Assembly: GCF_900566055.1 (NCBI RefSeq)
Contig: NZ_UPHQ01000226.1
Coordinates: forward strand, 1-64,000
DNA from: Mycobacterium innocens
Lineage (GTDB): Bacteria > Actinomycetota > Actinomycetes > Mycobacteriales > Mycobacteriaceae
DNA length: 64,000 nt
Reading direction: 5' to 3'
Shown: piece by piece, positions 54,454 through 64,000 of the stretch
How positions within the stretch are numbered: position 1 is the stretch's first letter
Layout of the letters: every line of letters begins with the position of its first letter
Notes under the pieces: generated by a model
What the model saw: only the letters and a program-made list of their open reading frames with translations
What the model was told of the DNA's origin: nothing
Database searches by the model: none
Position numbers and translations under genes: made by a program

Positions 54454-56484
54454 TTACTCGAACCCGGACTCGTCGGTGCCCGTGTGATTGCTGCCCGAGC
54501 TGTTTGTGCCCGAGTTGCCCCAGCCCGAGTTCAAAGTCCCGGACTGGCCGAAGCCCGAATTGTCGGTGCCGACGTTCATGAAGCCCACGTTGCCGGTAAC
54601 GCCGCCGTTCGCATAGCCGATTCCAAAGCTGCTGGTATTCGAGAATCCGACGGAGTTGACGCCCGAGTTGAAGAAGCCGGTATTGCGACTATTTGTGTTC
54701 TGGAAGCCCGTCTGGAAGTTACCGACGTTTCCGTAGCCCTCACTCGAATTGCCGGTGTTCTCCCATCCGGAAGTACTGTTCCCATGGTTATTGAAGCCCG
54801 AGGTTCCGGTGCCGGTGTTGCCGAAGCCGGAGTTTGTGGCCCCGGTGTCGGTTGCGCTGCCGTAGCCGGTATTCACATCGCCGGCATTGCCGGCACCTGT
54901 GTTTATGTTGCCCGAGTTCCAAAATCCGGTGTTGGTGTTGCCCGAATTTCCGAACCCGGTGTTGCCGGAGCCGGAGTTGTAGAAGCCCACGCTGCTCGCA
55001 CCGGAGTTGAAGAAGCCCACGGTGCCGCTCGAGCCCGAGTTGAAGGCGCCTACCGCAAAGCCGCCGCCATTTCCGACGCCCACATTATCGCTTCCAGCGT
55101 TCCAGAAACCGACATTTCCGTGGCCGGAGTTCCCGAATCCGACATTGGTGTTGGTCGTGTTGACCCAGCCCGTATTGTGGTTACCAGAGTTCATGATGCC
55201 GGTGTTCGTATTTCCGGAGTTCGCGATTCCGGAGTTGATGTCACCGGAGTTGCCGATGCCCCAGTTTCCGTTGCCCGAATTGAAGAAGCCGACATTGTTG
55301 TCGCCGGAATTGAATAAGCCGATGTTGCCGCTACCGGAGTTCAGGCCGTTGAAGTTGATGCCAAACTGATTGTCGCCGGTCAGACCGATGCCGAAGTTGT
55401 TGTTCCCCGAGTTGCCGAAGCCGATGTTGAACTCACCACTATTGCCCAGCCCGATGTTGAAGTTGCCAAAGTTACCTATACCGATGTTGGAGTTTCCGGT
55501 ATTGCCGAGTCCGACATTCGAGTTGCCTGCTGTGGGCATGGCTCCGGGACCGCTGTTGCCGAAGCCGAAGTTGGCGTTACCGAAATTTCCACTGCCTATA
55601 TTGAGATTACCGGTATTCCCGTTGCCAAAATTCCCGCTACCGCTGTTTCCGTTCCCGAAGTTTCCACCACCGGTGGCCTGAGAGTTTCCGAAGCCAAAGT
55701 TTCCATTGCCACGATTACCGGCGCCGAAGTTTCTGCTGCCCCTGTTTCCGCTACCCATGTTGAAACTGCCGGTGTTTCCGCTGCCGAAATTGAGGATTCC
55801 GCTGAGGTTTCCGTCGCCGAAGTTGAGGTTGCCATTGTTCCCGCTGCCGAAGTTTGCATTACCGGTATTGCCGGTGCCCAGGTTTCCGCTGCCGATGTTT
55901 CCCAAGCCCAGGTTCCCGGCACCGATGTTGCCAACGGCCGAAAGCGCGCTCAGGCCCGGGATGTTCTGCAGTAGCTGCTGCCACGGGGCCAGCCCCGCGG
56001 CCGCTGCCGAAGCCCCACCGTGATAACCCACCATCGCGGCCACATCCTGGGCCCACATCTGTTCGTACAGGCCTTCGATGTGCGCGATCGCCGGCGCGTT
56101 CAGCCCGAACCAGTTCGACAGCACCATCTGCACCAACGCATTCCGGTTGGCCGCCACCGCCGCCGGCACGACCGTCGCGGCCCGCGCCGCCTCGAACACG
56201 CCGGCGACCGTTCGGGCCTGCCCGGCCGCCGCCACGGCCTGGGTTGCCGCCGCGCTCAGCCAACTTGCGTACGGTGCGGCCGCTGTCACCATCGCGGTCG
56301 ACGCGGGCCCCTGCCACGCCTGGGCAGCCAGCCCCGAAGTCAGCGAGCCGAACGAGGCCGCCGCCGAACTCAGCTCCTCGGCCAACCCTTCCCATGCCGC
56401 CGCGGCGTCGAGCATGGGAGCCGCACCCGCACCCGCAAACATCAGCGAAGAGTTGATCTCCGGAGGCAACACCGAATAATTCAT
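54454..56484 (-). CDS. PPE-MPTR family protein
   Basis: 676 residues from the ATG at 56484, preceded by AGGAC; earlier codons are GTGs. The PPE domain (1-180) has [18 protein letters not shown] with the WxG turn, and the second helix pair [20 protein letters not shown]. After [15 protein letters not shown], residues about 210-676 are the major polymorphic tandem repeats of NxGxGNxG type ([19 protein letters not shown]). The N-terminal domain pairs with a PE partner for ESX-5 export; no PE gene is adjacent. M. tuberculosis lacks it here. Confidence 0.94.
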   Translation of the reverse strand: MNYSVLPPEINSSLMFAGAGAAPMLDAAAAWEGLAEELSSAAASFGSLTSGLAAQAWQGPASTAMVTAAAPYASWLSAAATQAVAAAGQARTVAGVFEAARAATVVPAAVAANRNALVQMVLSNWFGLNAPAIAHIEGLYEQMWAQDVAAMVGYHGGASAAAAGLAPWQQLLQNIPGLSALSAVGNIGAGNLGLGNIGSGNLGTGNTGNANFGSGNNGNLNFGDGNLSGILNFGSGNTGSFNMGSGNRGSRNFGAGNRGNGNFGFGNSQATGGGNFGNGNSGSGNFGNGNTGNLNIGSGNFGNANFGFGNSGPGAMPTAGNSNVGLGNTGNSNIGIGNFGNFNIGLGNSGEFNIGFGNSGNNNFGIGLTGDNQFGINFNGLNSGSGNIGLFNSGDNNVGFFNSGNGNWGIGNSGDINSGIANSGNTNTGIMNSGNHNTGWVNTTNTNVGFGNSGHGNVGFWNAGSDNVGVGNGGGFAVGAFNSGSSGTVGFFNSGASSVGFYNSGSGNTGFGNSGNTNTGFWNSGNINTGAGNAGDVNTGYGSATDTGATNSGFGNTGTGTSGFNNHGNSTSGWENTGNSSEGYGNVGNFQTGFQNTNSRNTGFFNSGVNSVGFSNTSSFGIGYANGGVTGNVGFMNVGTDNSGFGQSGTLNSGWGNSGTNSSGSNHTGTDESGFE

Positions 56485-56888
56485 CACCACAGTCCTTCCG
56501 CCCCTGGGCCCGACCCAGCCGGCTCCCCTTGTACCAGTGCCACACTCGCCGACACAGCGCGTAGAGCTTACGGCCGGCATTGCGGCATGATGGGCGTTTT
56601 CGCGCTACTTTTCGCCAACCGAATCGACGCTTCGCCGCACGCGGCGAACCCGCAGGACCGGACAGGGTCCAGCTGCCGCAACCTGCCCGCCATGATTTCC
56701 GGCCAACGGGTCGCCGGCTTTTTGCGCAGCCGCGGCCCTTGGTGGCACACTCGGTTGGTGCTCAACAGGCAGCGCCGATTTTTCTACGGGTACCGGCCAG
56801 CGGTGCCCGTGGTCTAGCTGCTTTCGCAGAGCCCCGTGGTCCGCTTCGGCGATTCGGGGCTCGTCTCTTGTGTGAGGCCCGATACCGG
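56485..56888. other. Divergent intergenic region PPE / chorismate mutase with leader hairpin
   Basis: 404 bases. A hairpin at 56829-56862 has perfect arms GAGCCCCG and CGGGGCTC, an 18-base loop and the sequence GTCTCTTG after it, ending 26 bases before the chorismate mutase ATG. It may be a transcript leader structure. No gene is visible; a plus-strand frame at about 56580-56810 looks like chance. Confidence 0.55.
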
Positions 56889-57197
56889 ATGAGACCAGAA
56901 TCCCCACATCACGAGAACGCGGAGTCAGCGGAGATGAACACCGATACCCAACAGTTGCCCAGCATCGAGGAACTGCGCGACGAGATCGACCGGTTAGACC
57001 GCGAAATCCTGGCCGCAGTCAAACGGCGCGCCGAAGTGTCGCAGGCGATCGGCAGAGTTCGAATGGCCTCTGGAGGCACCCGGCTGGTGCACAATCGCGA
57101 GATGCAGGTCATCGAGCGCTACAGCGAGCTCGGACCCGACGGTAAGCACTTGGCAATGCTCCTTTTGCGGCTGGGCCGGGGTCGTCTCGGTCACTAA
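56889..57197 (+). CDS. Intracellular AroQ-type chorismate mutase (Rv0948c)
   Basis: 102 residues from MRPESPHHENAESAEM. The AroQ helix is IEELRDEIDRLDREILAAVK, then RRAEVSQAIGRVRMASGG and HNREMQVIERYSEL, ending LLLRLGRGRLGH. It converts chorismate to prephenate for Phe/Tyr. The short mycobacterial form gains high activity on binding DAHP synthase, and the C-terminal Arg/Gly/His end is needed for that contact. It matches M. tuberculosis Rv0948c closely. A hairpin lies in its leader. Confidence 0.94.
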   Translation: MRPESPHHENAESAEMNTDTQQLPSIEELRDEIDRLDREILAAVKRRAEVSQAIGRVRMASGGTRLVHNREMQVIERYSELGPDGKHLAMLLLRLGRGRLGH

Positions 57198-57200
57198 TAG

Positions 57201-58238
<1,038 letters not shown>

Positions 58239-58292
58239 ACAGACGCGGCTGACGCACCACTGCCCCCGATCCCGGAGCATTAGGGTCAAATC

Positions 58293-59957
58293 ATGACCGC
58301 CCAGCCATCAATCCCCGACATCACCGCCGCCCCGGCGTGGGACGCCCTGCGCAAGCACCACGATCAGATCGGAGAAACTCACCTTCGGCAGTTGTTCGCC
58401 GACGATCCCGATCGCGGCCGCGATCTCACGATCACTGCCGGTGACCTCTATATCGACTACAGCAAGCACCGCATCACCCGCGAGACGCTACGGCTGCTGA
58501 TCGAGCTGGCCCGCGCGGCCAAACTGGAAGAGCGCCGCGACCAGATGTTCTCGGGCGTGCACATCAACACCTCCGAAGATCGCGCCGTTCTGCACACGGC
58601 GCTGCGGCTGCCCCGCGACGCCGAGCTCGTTGTCAACGGCCGCAACGTAGTCCAGGACGTGCATGCCGTGCTGGATGCGATGGGCGACTTCACCGACCGG
58701 CTGCGCAGCGGCGAGTGGACCGGAGCCACCGGAAAGCGGATCAGCACCGTGGTGAACATCGGCATCGGCGGTTCGGACCTCGGCCCGGTGATGGTGTACC
58801 AGGCGCTGCGCCACTACGCCGACGCCGGGATTTCGGCGCGTTTCGTCTCCAACGTCGACCCGGCCGACCTCATCGCCAAACTGGCCGATTTAGAACCTGC
58901 CACAACGCTTTTCGTTGTCGCGTCGAAGACGTTCTCCACGCTCGAGACGCTGACCAACGCGACCGGCGCGCGGCGCTGGCTGACCGACGCGCTCGGCGAT
59001 GCCGCGGTGTCCAGGCATTTCGTCGCGGTCTCCACCAACAAGCGCCTGGTCGACGACTTCGGCATCAACACCGACAACATGTTCGGCTTCTGGGATTGGG
59101 TGGGCGGGCGGTATTCGGTCGATTCGGCTATCGGGCTGTCGGTGATGGCCGCCATCGGCCGAGAAGCCTTCGGCGACTTCCTATCCGGGTTCCACATCGT
59201 CGACGAACACTTCCGCACCGCGCCGCTGGAGTCCAATGCGCCTGCGCTGCTTGGTCTTGTCGGCCTGTGGTACTCCAACTTCATGGGTGCGCAATCGCGT
59301 GCGGTGTTGCCGTATTCCAATGACCTGGCCCGCTTCGCGGCCTATCTGCAGCAGCTGACCATGGAGTCCAACGGCAAATCGACCCGCGCCGACGGCACCC
59401 CGGTGACCACCGACACCGGCGAAATCTTTTGGGGCGAACCGGGAACCAACGGCCAGCATGCCTTCTATCAATTACTGCATCAGGGAACCCGGTTGGTGCC
59501 GGCGGATTTCATCGGCTTCAGCCAACCGCTCGACGACCTGCCGACCGTCGAGGGCACCGGCAGCATGCACGACCTGTTGATGAGCAACTTCTTCGCCCAA
59601 ACCCAGGTGCTGGCGTTCGGCAAGACCGCCGAGGAGATCGCGGCCGAGGGCACCCCGGCCGAGGTGGTGCCGCACAAGGTGATGCCCGGCAACCGGCCGT
59701 CCACCTCGATCCTGGCCAACCGGCTGACGCCGTCGGTGCTGGGACAGCTGATCGCTTTGTACGAGCACCAAGTGTTCACCGAGGGTGTGGTGTGGGGGAT
59801 CGACTCGTTCGACCAGTGGGGGGTGGAGCTGGGTAAGACCCAGGCCAAGGCGCTGCTTCCGGTGATCACCGGTGACGCCTCGCCCGGGCCGCAGTCCGAC
59901 AGCTCGACCGACGCGCTGGTGCGTCGCTACCGCACCGAACGAGGCCGCGCCGGCTGA
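58293..59957 (+). CDS. pgi: Glucose-6-phosphate isomerase
   Basis: 554 residues. PGI signature 1 is in [18 protein letters not shown] and signature 2 in [15 protein letters not shown]. The catalytic-region motif [14 protein letters not shown] binds the phosphate. It interconverts glucose-6-P and fructose-6-P in the cytoplasm. It lies 54 bases after the mycolyltransferase gene on the same strand and ends in a large terminator shared with the convergent SDR gene. Confidence 0.98.
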   Translation: MTAQPSIPDITAAPAWDALRKHHDQIGETHLRQLFADDPDRGRDLTITAGDLYIDYSKHRITRETLRLLIELARAAKLEERRDQMFSGVHINTSEDRAVLHTALRLPRDAELVVNGRNVVQDVHAVLDAMGDFTDRLRSGEWTGATGKRISTVVNIGIGGSDLGPVMVYQALRHYADAGISARFVSNVDPADLIAKLADLEPATTLFVVASKTFSTLETLTNATGARRWLTDALGDAAVSRHFVAVSTNKRLVDDFGINTDNMFGFWDWVGGRYSVDSAIGLSVMAAIGREAFGDFLSGFHIVDEHFRTAPLESNAPALLGLVGLWYSNFMGAQSRAVLPYSNDLARFAAYLQQLTMESNGKSTRADGTPVTTDTGEIFWGEPGTNGQHAFYQLLHQGTRLVPADFIGFSQPLDDLPTVEGTGSMHDLLMSNFFAQTQVLAFGKTAEEIAAEGTPAEVVPHKVMPGNRPSTSILANRLTPSVLGQLIALYEHQVFTEGVVWGIDSFDQWGVELGKTQAKALLPVITGDASPGPQSDSSTDALVRRYRTERGRAG

Positions 59958-59964
59958 CGAACCT

Positions 59965-60030
59965 GCGCCGAGCAGTCGCAAAAGCGCCGTATTCACCGGC
60001 GTGTTGGGGGCTTTTGCGTCTGCTCGCGCC
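59965..60030. terminator. Long bidirectional terminator, related to the one at 47874
   Basis: GAGCAGTCGCAAAAGC (59970-59985) pairs with GCTTTTGCGTCTGCTC (60010-60025) with one mismatch, and inner bases add further pairing (GCCG/CGGC). It sits between the convergent pgi and SDR genes. The right arm shares GGGGGCTTTTGCGTCTGCTC with the sucD terminator, so both belong to one dispersed family. Confidence 0.85.
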
Positions 60031-60037
60031 GGGGACG

Positions 60038-60787
60038 TTAGCCGAAGCGCTTGGTCAGCGGCGGCGGCAGCACCCGCATCAACTGCACCAGCGGCGCCCA
60101 CGGCCACCACGGCACTGCGGCCCGTCCGGGCTCGCGTTCGATGGCGTCGACGAGTGCCTTGACGCCGGTTTCGTTGTCCACCATGAACATGGTGCTGTTC
60201 GACTTGGCCGTCATCTCCGACTCGATGTAGCCCGGCTCGATCACCGAGATCTTGATGGGGCCCCTGGCGTACTCGGCGCGCAGCGATTCGCCCAGTGAGC
60301 TCAACCCGGCCTTGCTGGCGGCATAGGCGGCTTTGACGCCCGGCACCCCCGTGTTGCCCAGCACCGAGGAAATGAGCACCAGATGCCCCGAACCGCTGTT
60401 GGAGAACATCTCCAGCGCCGTTTCGATCTGCACCAGGGCGGCCACGAGATTGGTTTCGATGGTTGCCTTGTTGGCCCACAACTTGCCCGACCCCAGCCTG
60501 GCGCCCTTGCCGATACCTGCGTTGACGATGACGCGGTCGATACCGCCAAGCTCGTCGCTCAGCCCGGCGAACACCTTCGGCACCTGCTCGTGGTCGTTGA
60601 CGTCCAGGGCCGCCACGGCGATCTTGACGTTTGGATACCGTTGTGACAGTTCAGCTTTCAGCTCGTCGAGCCGGTCGGTGCGACGGGCGCACAGCGCCAG
60701 GTCACGGCCCTTGGCGGCGAATGCCCGGGCCATCCCGGCGCCCAGGCCGGAGCTGGCGCCGGTGATGAGGATTTTCCGACGGGTCAT
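60038..60787 (-). CDS. Short-chain dehydrogenase/reductase (Rv0945 type)
   Basis: 249 residues. The NAD(P)-binding motif is TGASSGLGAGMARAFAAKG, the Asn motif VIVNAGIGKG, and the catalytic triad is Ser in LISSVLGNTG and Tyr/Lys in AAYAASKAGL. A basic residue pattern after the second strand (CARRTDRLDEL) suggests NADPH. Substrate unknown; possibly an acyl or ketone compound. It lies 16 bases after the glycosylase gene on the same strand. Confidence 0.9.
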   Translation of the reverse strand: MTRRKILITGASSGLGAGMARAFAAKGRDLALCARRTDRLDELKAELSQRYPNVKIAVAALDVNDHEQVPKVFAGLSDELGGIDRVIVNAGIGKGARLGSGKLWANKATIETNLVAALVQIETALEMFSNSGSGHLVLISSVLGNTGVPGVKAAYAASKAGLSSLGESLRAEYARGPIKISVIEPGYIESEMTAKSNSTMFMVDNETGVKALVDAIEREPGRAAVPWWPWAPLVQLMRVLPPPLTKRFG

Positions 60788-60803
60788 CCGGGCAGCATAT
60801 CGA

Positions 60804-61667
60804 CTACTTCAGTAGCCGCGACATGCGCCGGTCGGCCAGCATCTTGCCACCGGTCTGGCACGTCGGACAGTACTGGAAAGACTTGTCCGCGAACGACACT
60901 TCCCGCACGGTGTCTCCGCACAACGGGCAGGGCAAGCCGGTGCGGGCGTGCACCCGCAGCCCGGAGCGCTTCTCCCCCTTGAGCATTGCGGCGCCCTGGC
61001 CGACGGATCGGTGCACCGCGTCGGACAGCACCGACACCATCGCGTCGTGCAGGGTGGCCAGTTGTTCGGCCGACAGCTTGCCGGCGGTGGCGAACGGCGA
61101 GATCTTGGCCACGTGCAAGATTTCGTCGCTGTAGGCGTTGCCGATGCCGGCGATCACCTTCTGGTCGGTGATGACGGTCTTGATGCGTCCGGTATTGCCG
61201 GCCAGTAGCCCGGCCAGGTCTTCGGTGCTTAGTTGGAGCGCATCCGGCCCGAGCGCAGCGATACCCGGGACTTGCTTCGGATCGTCGACCAGCCAAACTG
61301 CCAGACGCTTCTGGGTGCCGGCCTCGGTGAGGTCGAAACCCGGTGCATCGCCGGGGGTACCGAGATGCACGCGCAGCGCGATCGGCCCCTTGCCGGGCCG
61401 CAGCGGCGCGGCGGCCAGCTTGTCCGACCATCGCAGCCAGCCCGCCCGCGACAGGTGAGCGATCAACCACAGCGGGTCCGCCCGCAGGCCCAGGTACTTT
61501 CCCCACCGGTCGGCCCCGGTGACGGTATGGCCGGGTAGGCCGCTGACGGGTGGATCGAAGGTTTTGAGCACCGACAGCGCGGCGACGTCGACGCGGCCGA
61601 TCGGCAAACCGACGGCGTGCCGGCGCAGATGGTCGACCAGTGCTTCGATTTCGGGCAGTTCGGGCAC
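60804..61667 (-). CDS. Fpg/Nei-family DNA glycosylase, full length
   Basis: 287 residues. The catalytic N-terminus MPELPEIEAL carries Pro2 and Glu3. The helix-two-turn-helix region contains KVIAGIGNAYSDEILHVAKI, and the C-terminal zinc finger uses CPLC and CPTC (LPCPLCGDTV, YCPTCQTGG). It excises oxidised bases with lyase activity in base excision repair. The M. tuberculosis counterpart Rv0944 is much shorter as annotated, so this species seems to keep the complete enzyme. Confidence 0.9.
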   Translation of the reverse strand: MPELPEIEALVDHLRRHAVGLPIGRVDVAALSVLKTFDPPVSGLPGHTVTGADRWGKYLGLRADPLWLIAHLSRAGWLRWSDKLAAAPLRPGKGPIALRVHLGTPGDAPGFDLTEAGTQKRLAVWLVDDPKQVPGIAALGPDALQLSTEDLAGLLAGNTGRIKTVITDQKVIAGIGNAYSDEILHVAKISPFATAGKLSAEQLATLHDAMVSVLSDAVHRSVGQGAAMLKGEKRSGLRVHARTGLPCPLCGDTVREVSFADKSFQYCPTCQTGGKMLADRRMSRLLK

Positions 61668-61724
61668 CTGTTCAGTCTGCCGACCGCGTCAGGCAGGTGT
61701 CCATCGACCTGTCGAGCTTGCCTG

Positions 61725-62181
61725 CTATGGAGGGCCGTTGGCGCCGGGCTGGCCGACGAGCAGTCCACCGGCACCACCGAGACCGCCACTGCCGCCGGCG
61801 CCACCATTGAAGCCATCGCCGAACAGCGGCCGTCCGGTCAGCGCCACCACCGGCTCGTTGATCAGGGTCGTGACCTGCTGCAGCGGCGCGGCATTAAGTT
61901 AAGCGCTTCCGCAGCGGCGTATTGCGCCCCGCCGCCACTCATGAGCTTGACAAACTGCTGATGGGTGTTCGCCGCTTGGGCACTCAGCGCTTGACATAGG
62001 CCTGGGCATGCACGCCGAACAACGCCGCGATAGCTGCCGAGACTTCGTCGGCGCCGGCTGCCAACGCCCCGGCCGTCAGCACCGTCGCCGCCGCATTGGC
62101 TTGGGTGATCGACGAGCCAATACTCGTCAAATCGGTTGCTGCAGAAGCCATTAACTCCGACGACGCGGTCACGAACGACAT
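61725..62181 (-). pseudogene. Frameshifted miniature PE_PGRS gene
   Basis: From the ATG at 62181 a normal PE domain opens ([20 protein letters not shown], then [19 protein letters not shown]) but stops at 61984. Shifting frame restores [20 protein letters not shown] and, after a second shift, LINEPVVALTGRPLFGDG, then GGAGGSGGLGGAGG and GQPGANGPP with a stop at 61725. The PGRS part is only about 30 residues. Two frameshifts make it a pseudogene. Confidence 0.88.
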
Positions 62182-62289
62182 CCGGCGGCCTCTTGAGAAC
62201 GGCCACGCGGATCGCAACCCTAGAAATAGATCGTGTGCGACGGCAACGGCCGGAGCCGACGTTTGAGCAAACCCTGGCGACTGCGACGG

Positions 62290-63999
62290 CTATGCGGGCC
62301 CGTCGGCGCCCGGCTGGCCGAAGAGATCGCCGCCGCGGCCACCGGTGCCGCCCGTGCCACCCTGGCTGGCTCCGGCTCCGGCACCGCCGTTGCCGCCGTT
62401 GCCGACCAACTGGGCACCGCCGCCGTTGCCGCCGATGCCGTTCTCCGCCGGGGCCATGAAGCCAGCGGGGATAGTGCCGGCGTTGCCGCCGTTGCCGCCG
62501 TTGCCGGCGAAGAAGCCGCCCTGGCCCCCGTTGCCGCCGTTGCTGGTCTGGTACACCGAGCCGGTGCCGCCGCCGTTCAGGTTGCCGGGATTGCCGGTGT
62601 TGCCTCCATTGGCGCCGGCGCCGCCGTTGCCCCACAGCTGGGCGTCGCCGCCGAAGCCGCCGAGCGCGCCAGGCCCGGCGTCGCCTCCGCGGTTGCCACC
62701 GCTGCCACCGTTGCCGCCGTTGCCACCGGCGCCGCCGTTACCCCCGCTACCGATCAGCCCGCTCTGGCCGCCCCAGCCGCCGAACCCGCCGAAGCCGCCG
62801 CCGCCGTTGAAGGACAGGGTGGTGCCGCTGTTACCGCCGCCGTCGGCGCCGTTCCCGCCAGCTCCGCCCTGACCGCCGTTGCCCCAGATGAAGCCGCCGT
62901 TACCACCGTTGCCGCCGGAGACCCCATCGCCGCCCTGGCCGCCGACCGTCAGGTCGCCGCTTGCCGCCTGGCCGGCGCCGCCCAATCCGCCGTTGCCACC
63001 GGGACCGCCGTTGCCGAACAAGCCGGAGTTGCCGCCTTTTCCAGCGGTCGGGGCAAAGTTACCGCCGGTTGCGCCGTCGATGATCCCACTGCCAGGCACG
63101 AAGGACCCGCCGTTGCCGCTGTTACCGCCGGCACCACCGTCGCCGTAGATCCAACCACTGTGCCCGCCGTCGCCGCCGTTGCCGGCCGATCCGGCTGTGC
63201 CGCCTAGTGAGGAGACGTTTGTGGCCCCGGTGGCGTTGCCGCCATTGCCGCCGACTCCGCCAACACCGCCCTGCCCGAAGAGCAGCCCGCCGTTGCCGCC
63301 GGGGCCTCCGTTGCCGCCCGCGCCGCCGTTAAGGCCCGCTCCGCCGGGGACCGCGACGGCGCTGCTGCCGTTGCCACCCGTGCCGCCTTGTCCGCCGAGC
63401 CCGTACAGCCACCCGCCGTTGCCGCCGGTGCCGCCGTTGCCACCCGGCATGCCGGCTCCATTAGGGACGGCGGCACCCGCCCCGCCGGGTGCGCCGTTGC
63501 CGCCGTTGCCCCAAAGCCCGGCCGATCCGCCGTTGCCGCCGTTTTGGCCCACCGCGCCGGAGCCGCCGTTGCCGCCGTTGCCCAGCAGCCACCCGCCGGG
63601 CCCGCCGTTTTGCCCGGTGCCCGGGGCGCCGTTGGCGCCGTTGCCGATCAGCGGTCGCCCGGTGAGCGCCTGCGCGGGACTGTTGACCGCGTCAGCCGCA
63701 ACCTGCATCGGCAGCACGTTGGCCGCCTCCGCAGCGGCGTACTGTCCGGCCCCGCCGGTCATGAGCTGCACGAACTGCTGGTGAAACAGCGCCGCTTGGG
63801 CGCTGAGCGCCTGATATGCCTGAGCGTGGGCGTCGAACAATGCCGAGACCGCAAACGACACCTCGTCGGCACCCGCGGGCAGCACGCCCGATATCGGGGC
63901 CACCGCTGCCATGTTCGCCTGGCCAAGCGTCGAACCGATACCTGCCAGATCGTCGGCCGCTGCAGCCACATACTCGGGCGCGGCGATCACCCACGACAT
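62290..63999 (-). CDS. PE_PGRS family protein
   Basis: 569 residues from the ATG at 63999, one base inside the window. The PE domain (1-95) begins [20 protein letters not shown], with the linker [20 protein letters not shown]. Residues about 130-569 are Gly/Ala/Asn-rich PGRS repeats of the form GGxGGxGG ([14 protein letters not shown]). It ends [17 protein letters not shown] proteins are exported by ESX-5 and exposed on the surface. The promoter lies outside the window. Confidence 0.95.
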   Translation of the reverse strand: MSWVIAAPEYVAAAADDLAGIGSTLGQANMAAVAPISGVLPAGADEVSFAVSALFDAHAQAYQALSAQAALFHQQFVQLMTGGAGQYAAAEAANVLPMQVAADAVNSPAQALTGRPLIGNGANGAPGTGQNGGPGGWLLGNGGNGGSGAVGQNGGNGGSAGLWGNGGNGAPGGAGAAVPNGAGMPGGNGGTGGNGGWLYGLGGQGGTGGNGSSAVAVPGGAGLNGGAGGNGGPGGNGGLLFGQGGVGGVGGNGGNATGATNVSSLGGTAGSAGNGGDGGHSGWIYGDGGAGGNSGNGGSFVPGSGIIDGATGGNFAPTAGKGGNSGLFGNGGPGGNGGLGGAGQAASGDLTVGGQGGDGVSGGNGGNGGFIWGNGGQGGAGGNGADGGGNSGTTLSFNGGGGFGGFGGWGGQSGLIGSGGNGGAGGNGGNGGSGGNRGGDAGPGALGGFGGDAQLWGNGGAGANGGNTGNPGNLNGGGTGSVYQTSNGGNGGQGGFFAGNGGNGGNAGTIPAGFMAPAENGIGGNGGGAQLVGNGGNGGAGAGASQGGTGGTGGRGGDLFGQPGADGPA

Positions 64000-64000
64000 T

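Noticed and set aside
54454..55900. Short periodic repeats considered as a separate repeat element
   Set aside because: They are in frame and encode the MPTR pentapeptide-like repeats of the PPE protein.
62233..63207. Plus-strand open frame with repeated AVAAVA/ATAAVA sequence
   Set aside because: It is the antisense of the PE_PGRS Gly-rich repeats, which read open in several frames.

Overview
The window is a GC-rich slow-growing Mycobacterium chromosome. The signs are a PE_PGRS gene, a PPE-MPTR gene, mprA/mprB/pepD, uvrD1, an antigen-85-like mycolyltransferase and F420-dependent enzymes. From about 10.3 kb to 61.7 kb the gene order is collinear, in inverted orientation, with the Rv0944 to Rv0996 stretch of M. 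tuberculosis. It is not a member of the M. tuberculosis complex as I know that locus. The Rv0986-Rv0989c block, PE_PGRS16-18, csoR-ctpV and vapBC9 are missing from their usual junctions. A full-length Fpg/Nei-type glycosylase and an apparently intact mycolyltransferase stand where M. tuberculosis has a short version and a pseudogene.

Layout. Bases 1-7.1 kb form an accessory surface-polysaccharide cassette: a Wzz/BY-kinase-like protein, a Wzy-like polymerase and a GT4 glycosyltransferase translationally coupled on the minus strand, then two SAM methyltransferases, with a divergent FkbM methyltransferase. Bases 7.24-10.36 kb are a decayed integrative element bounded by a copied 3' half of tRNA-Ala(CGC). 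It carries a RelA/SpoT synthetase-domain gene coupled to an 85-residue partner (a toxin-antitoxin-like or phage-defence pair), an unknown cargo gene, a capsid-protease fragment and the C-terminus of a tyrosine integrase. Bases 10.3-21.8 kb are core: GlpR/SepX-like protein, RimJ, MoeA1/Glp, GalU; folate cyclo-ligase, the HrcA-type-operator-controlled FmdB zinc ribbon, a SAF protein, MscL; then MoaB2, PepD, MprB, MprA and RpmF.

Bases 22.0-30.6 kb are a tightly coupled plus-strand operon (AtuA-like protein, FadE13, AccD2, AccA2, FadE12, EchA7) that looks like branched-chain or acyclic-isoprenoid acyl-CoA catabolism. Bases 30.6-38.2 kb are a variable segment: DUF1707 protein, EspC-like type VII substrate, DUF1023 hydrolase, two tandem LprP-like lipoproteins, DUF5996 protein and a GH15 enzyme. 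Bases 38.5-46.8 kb carry a VWA/AAA+ pair, purH-purN and two membrane proteins. Bases 47-61.7 kb hold an F420 oxidoreductase behind a KstR-type palindrome, sucD/sucC, an M23 peptidase behind a CRP-type site, uvrD1, PPE-MPTR, chorismate mutase, mycolyltransferase, pgi, an SDR and a DNA glycosylase. The window closes with a broken and an intact PE_PGRS gene.

Regulatory sites readable directly are a CIRCE-type operator, an MprA box at mprA, a KstR-type palindrome, a CRP-type site and two related long bidirectional terminators.
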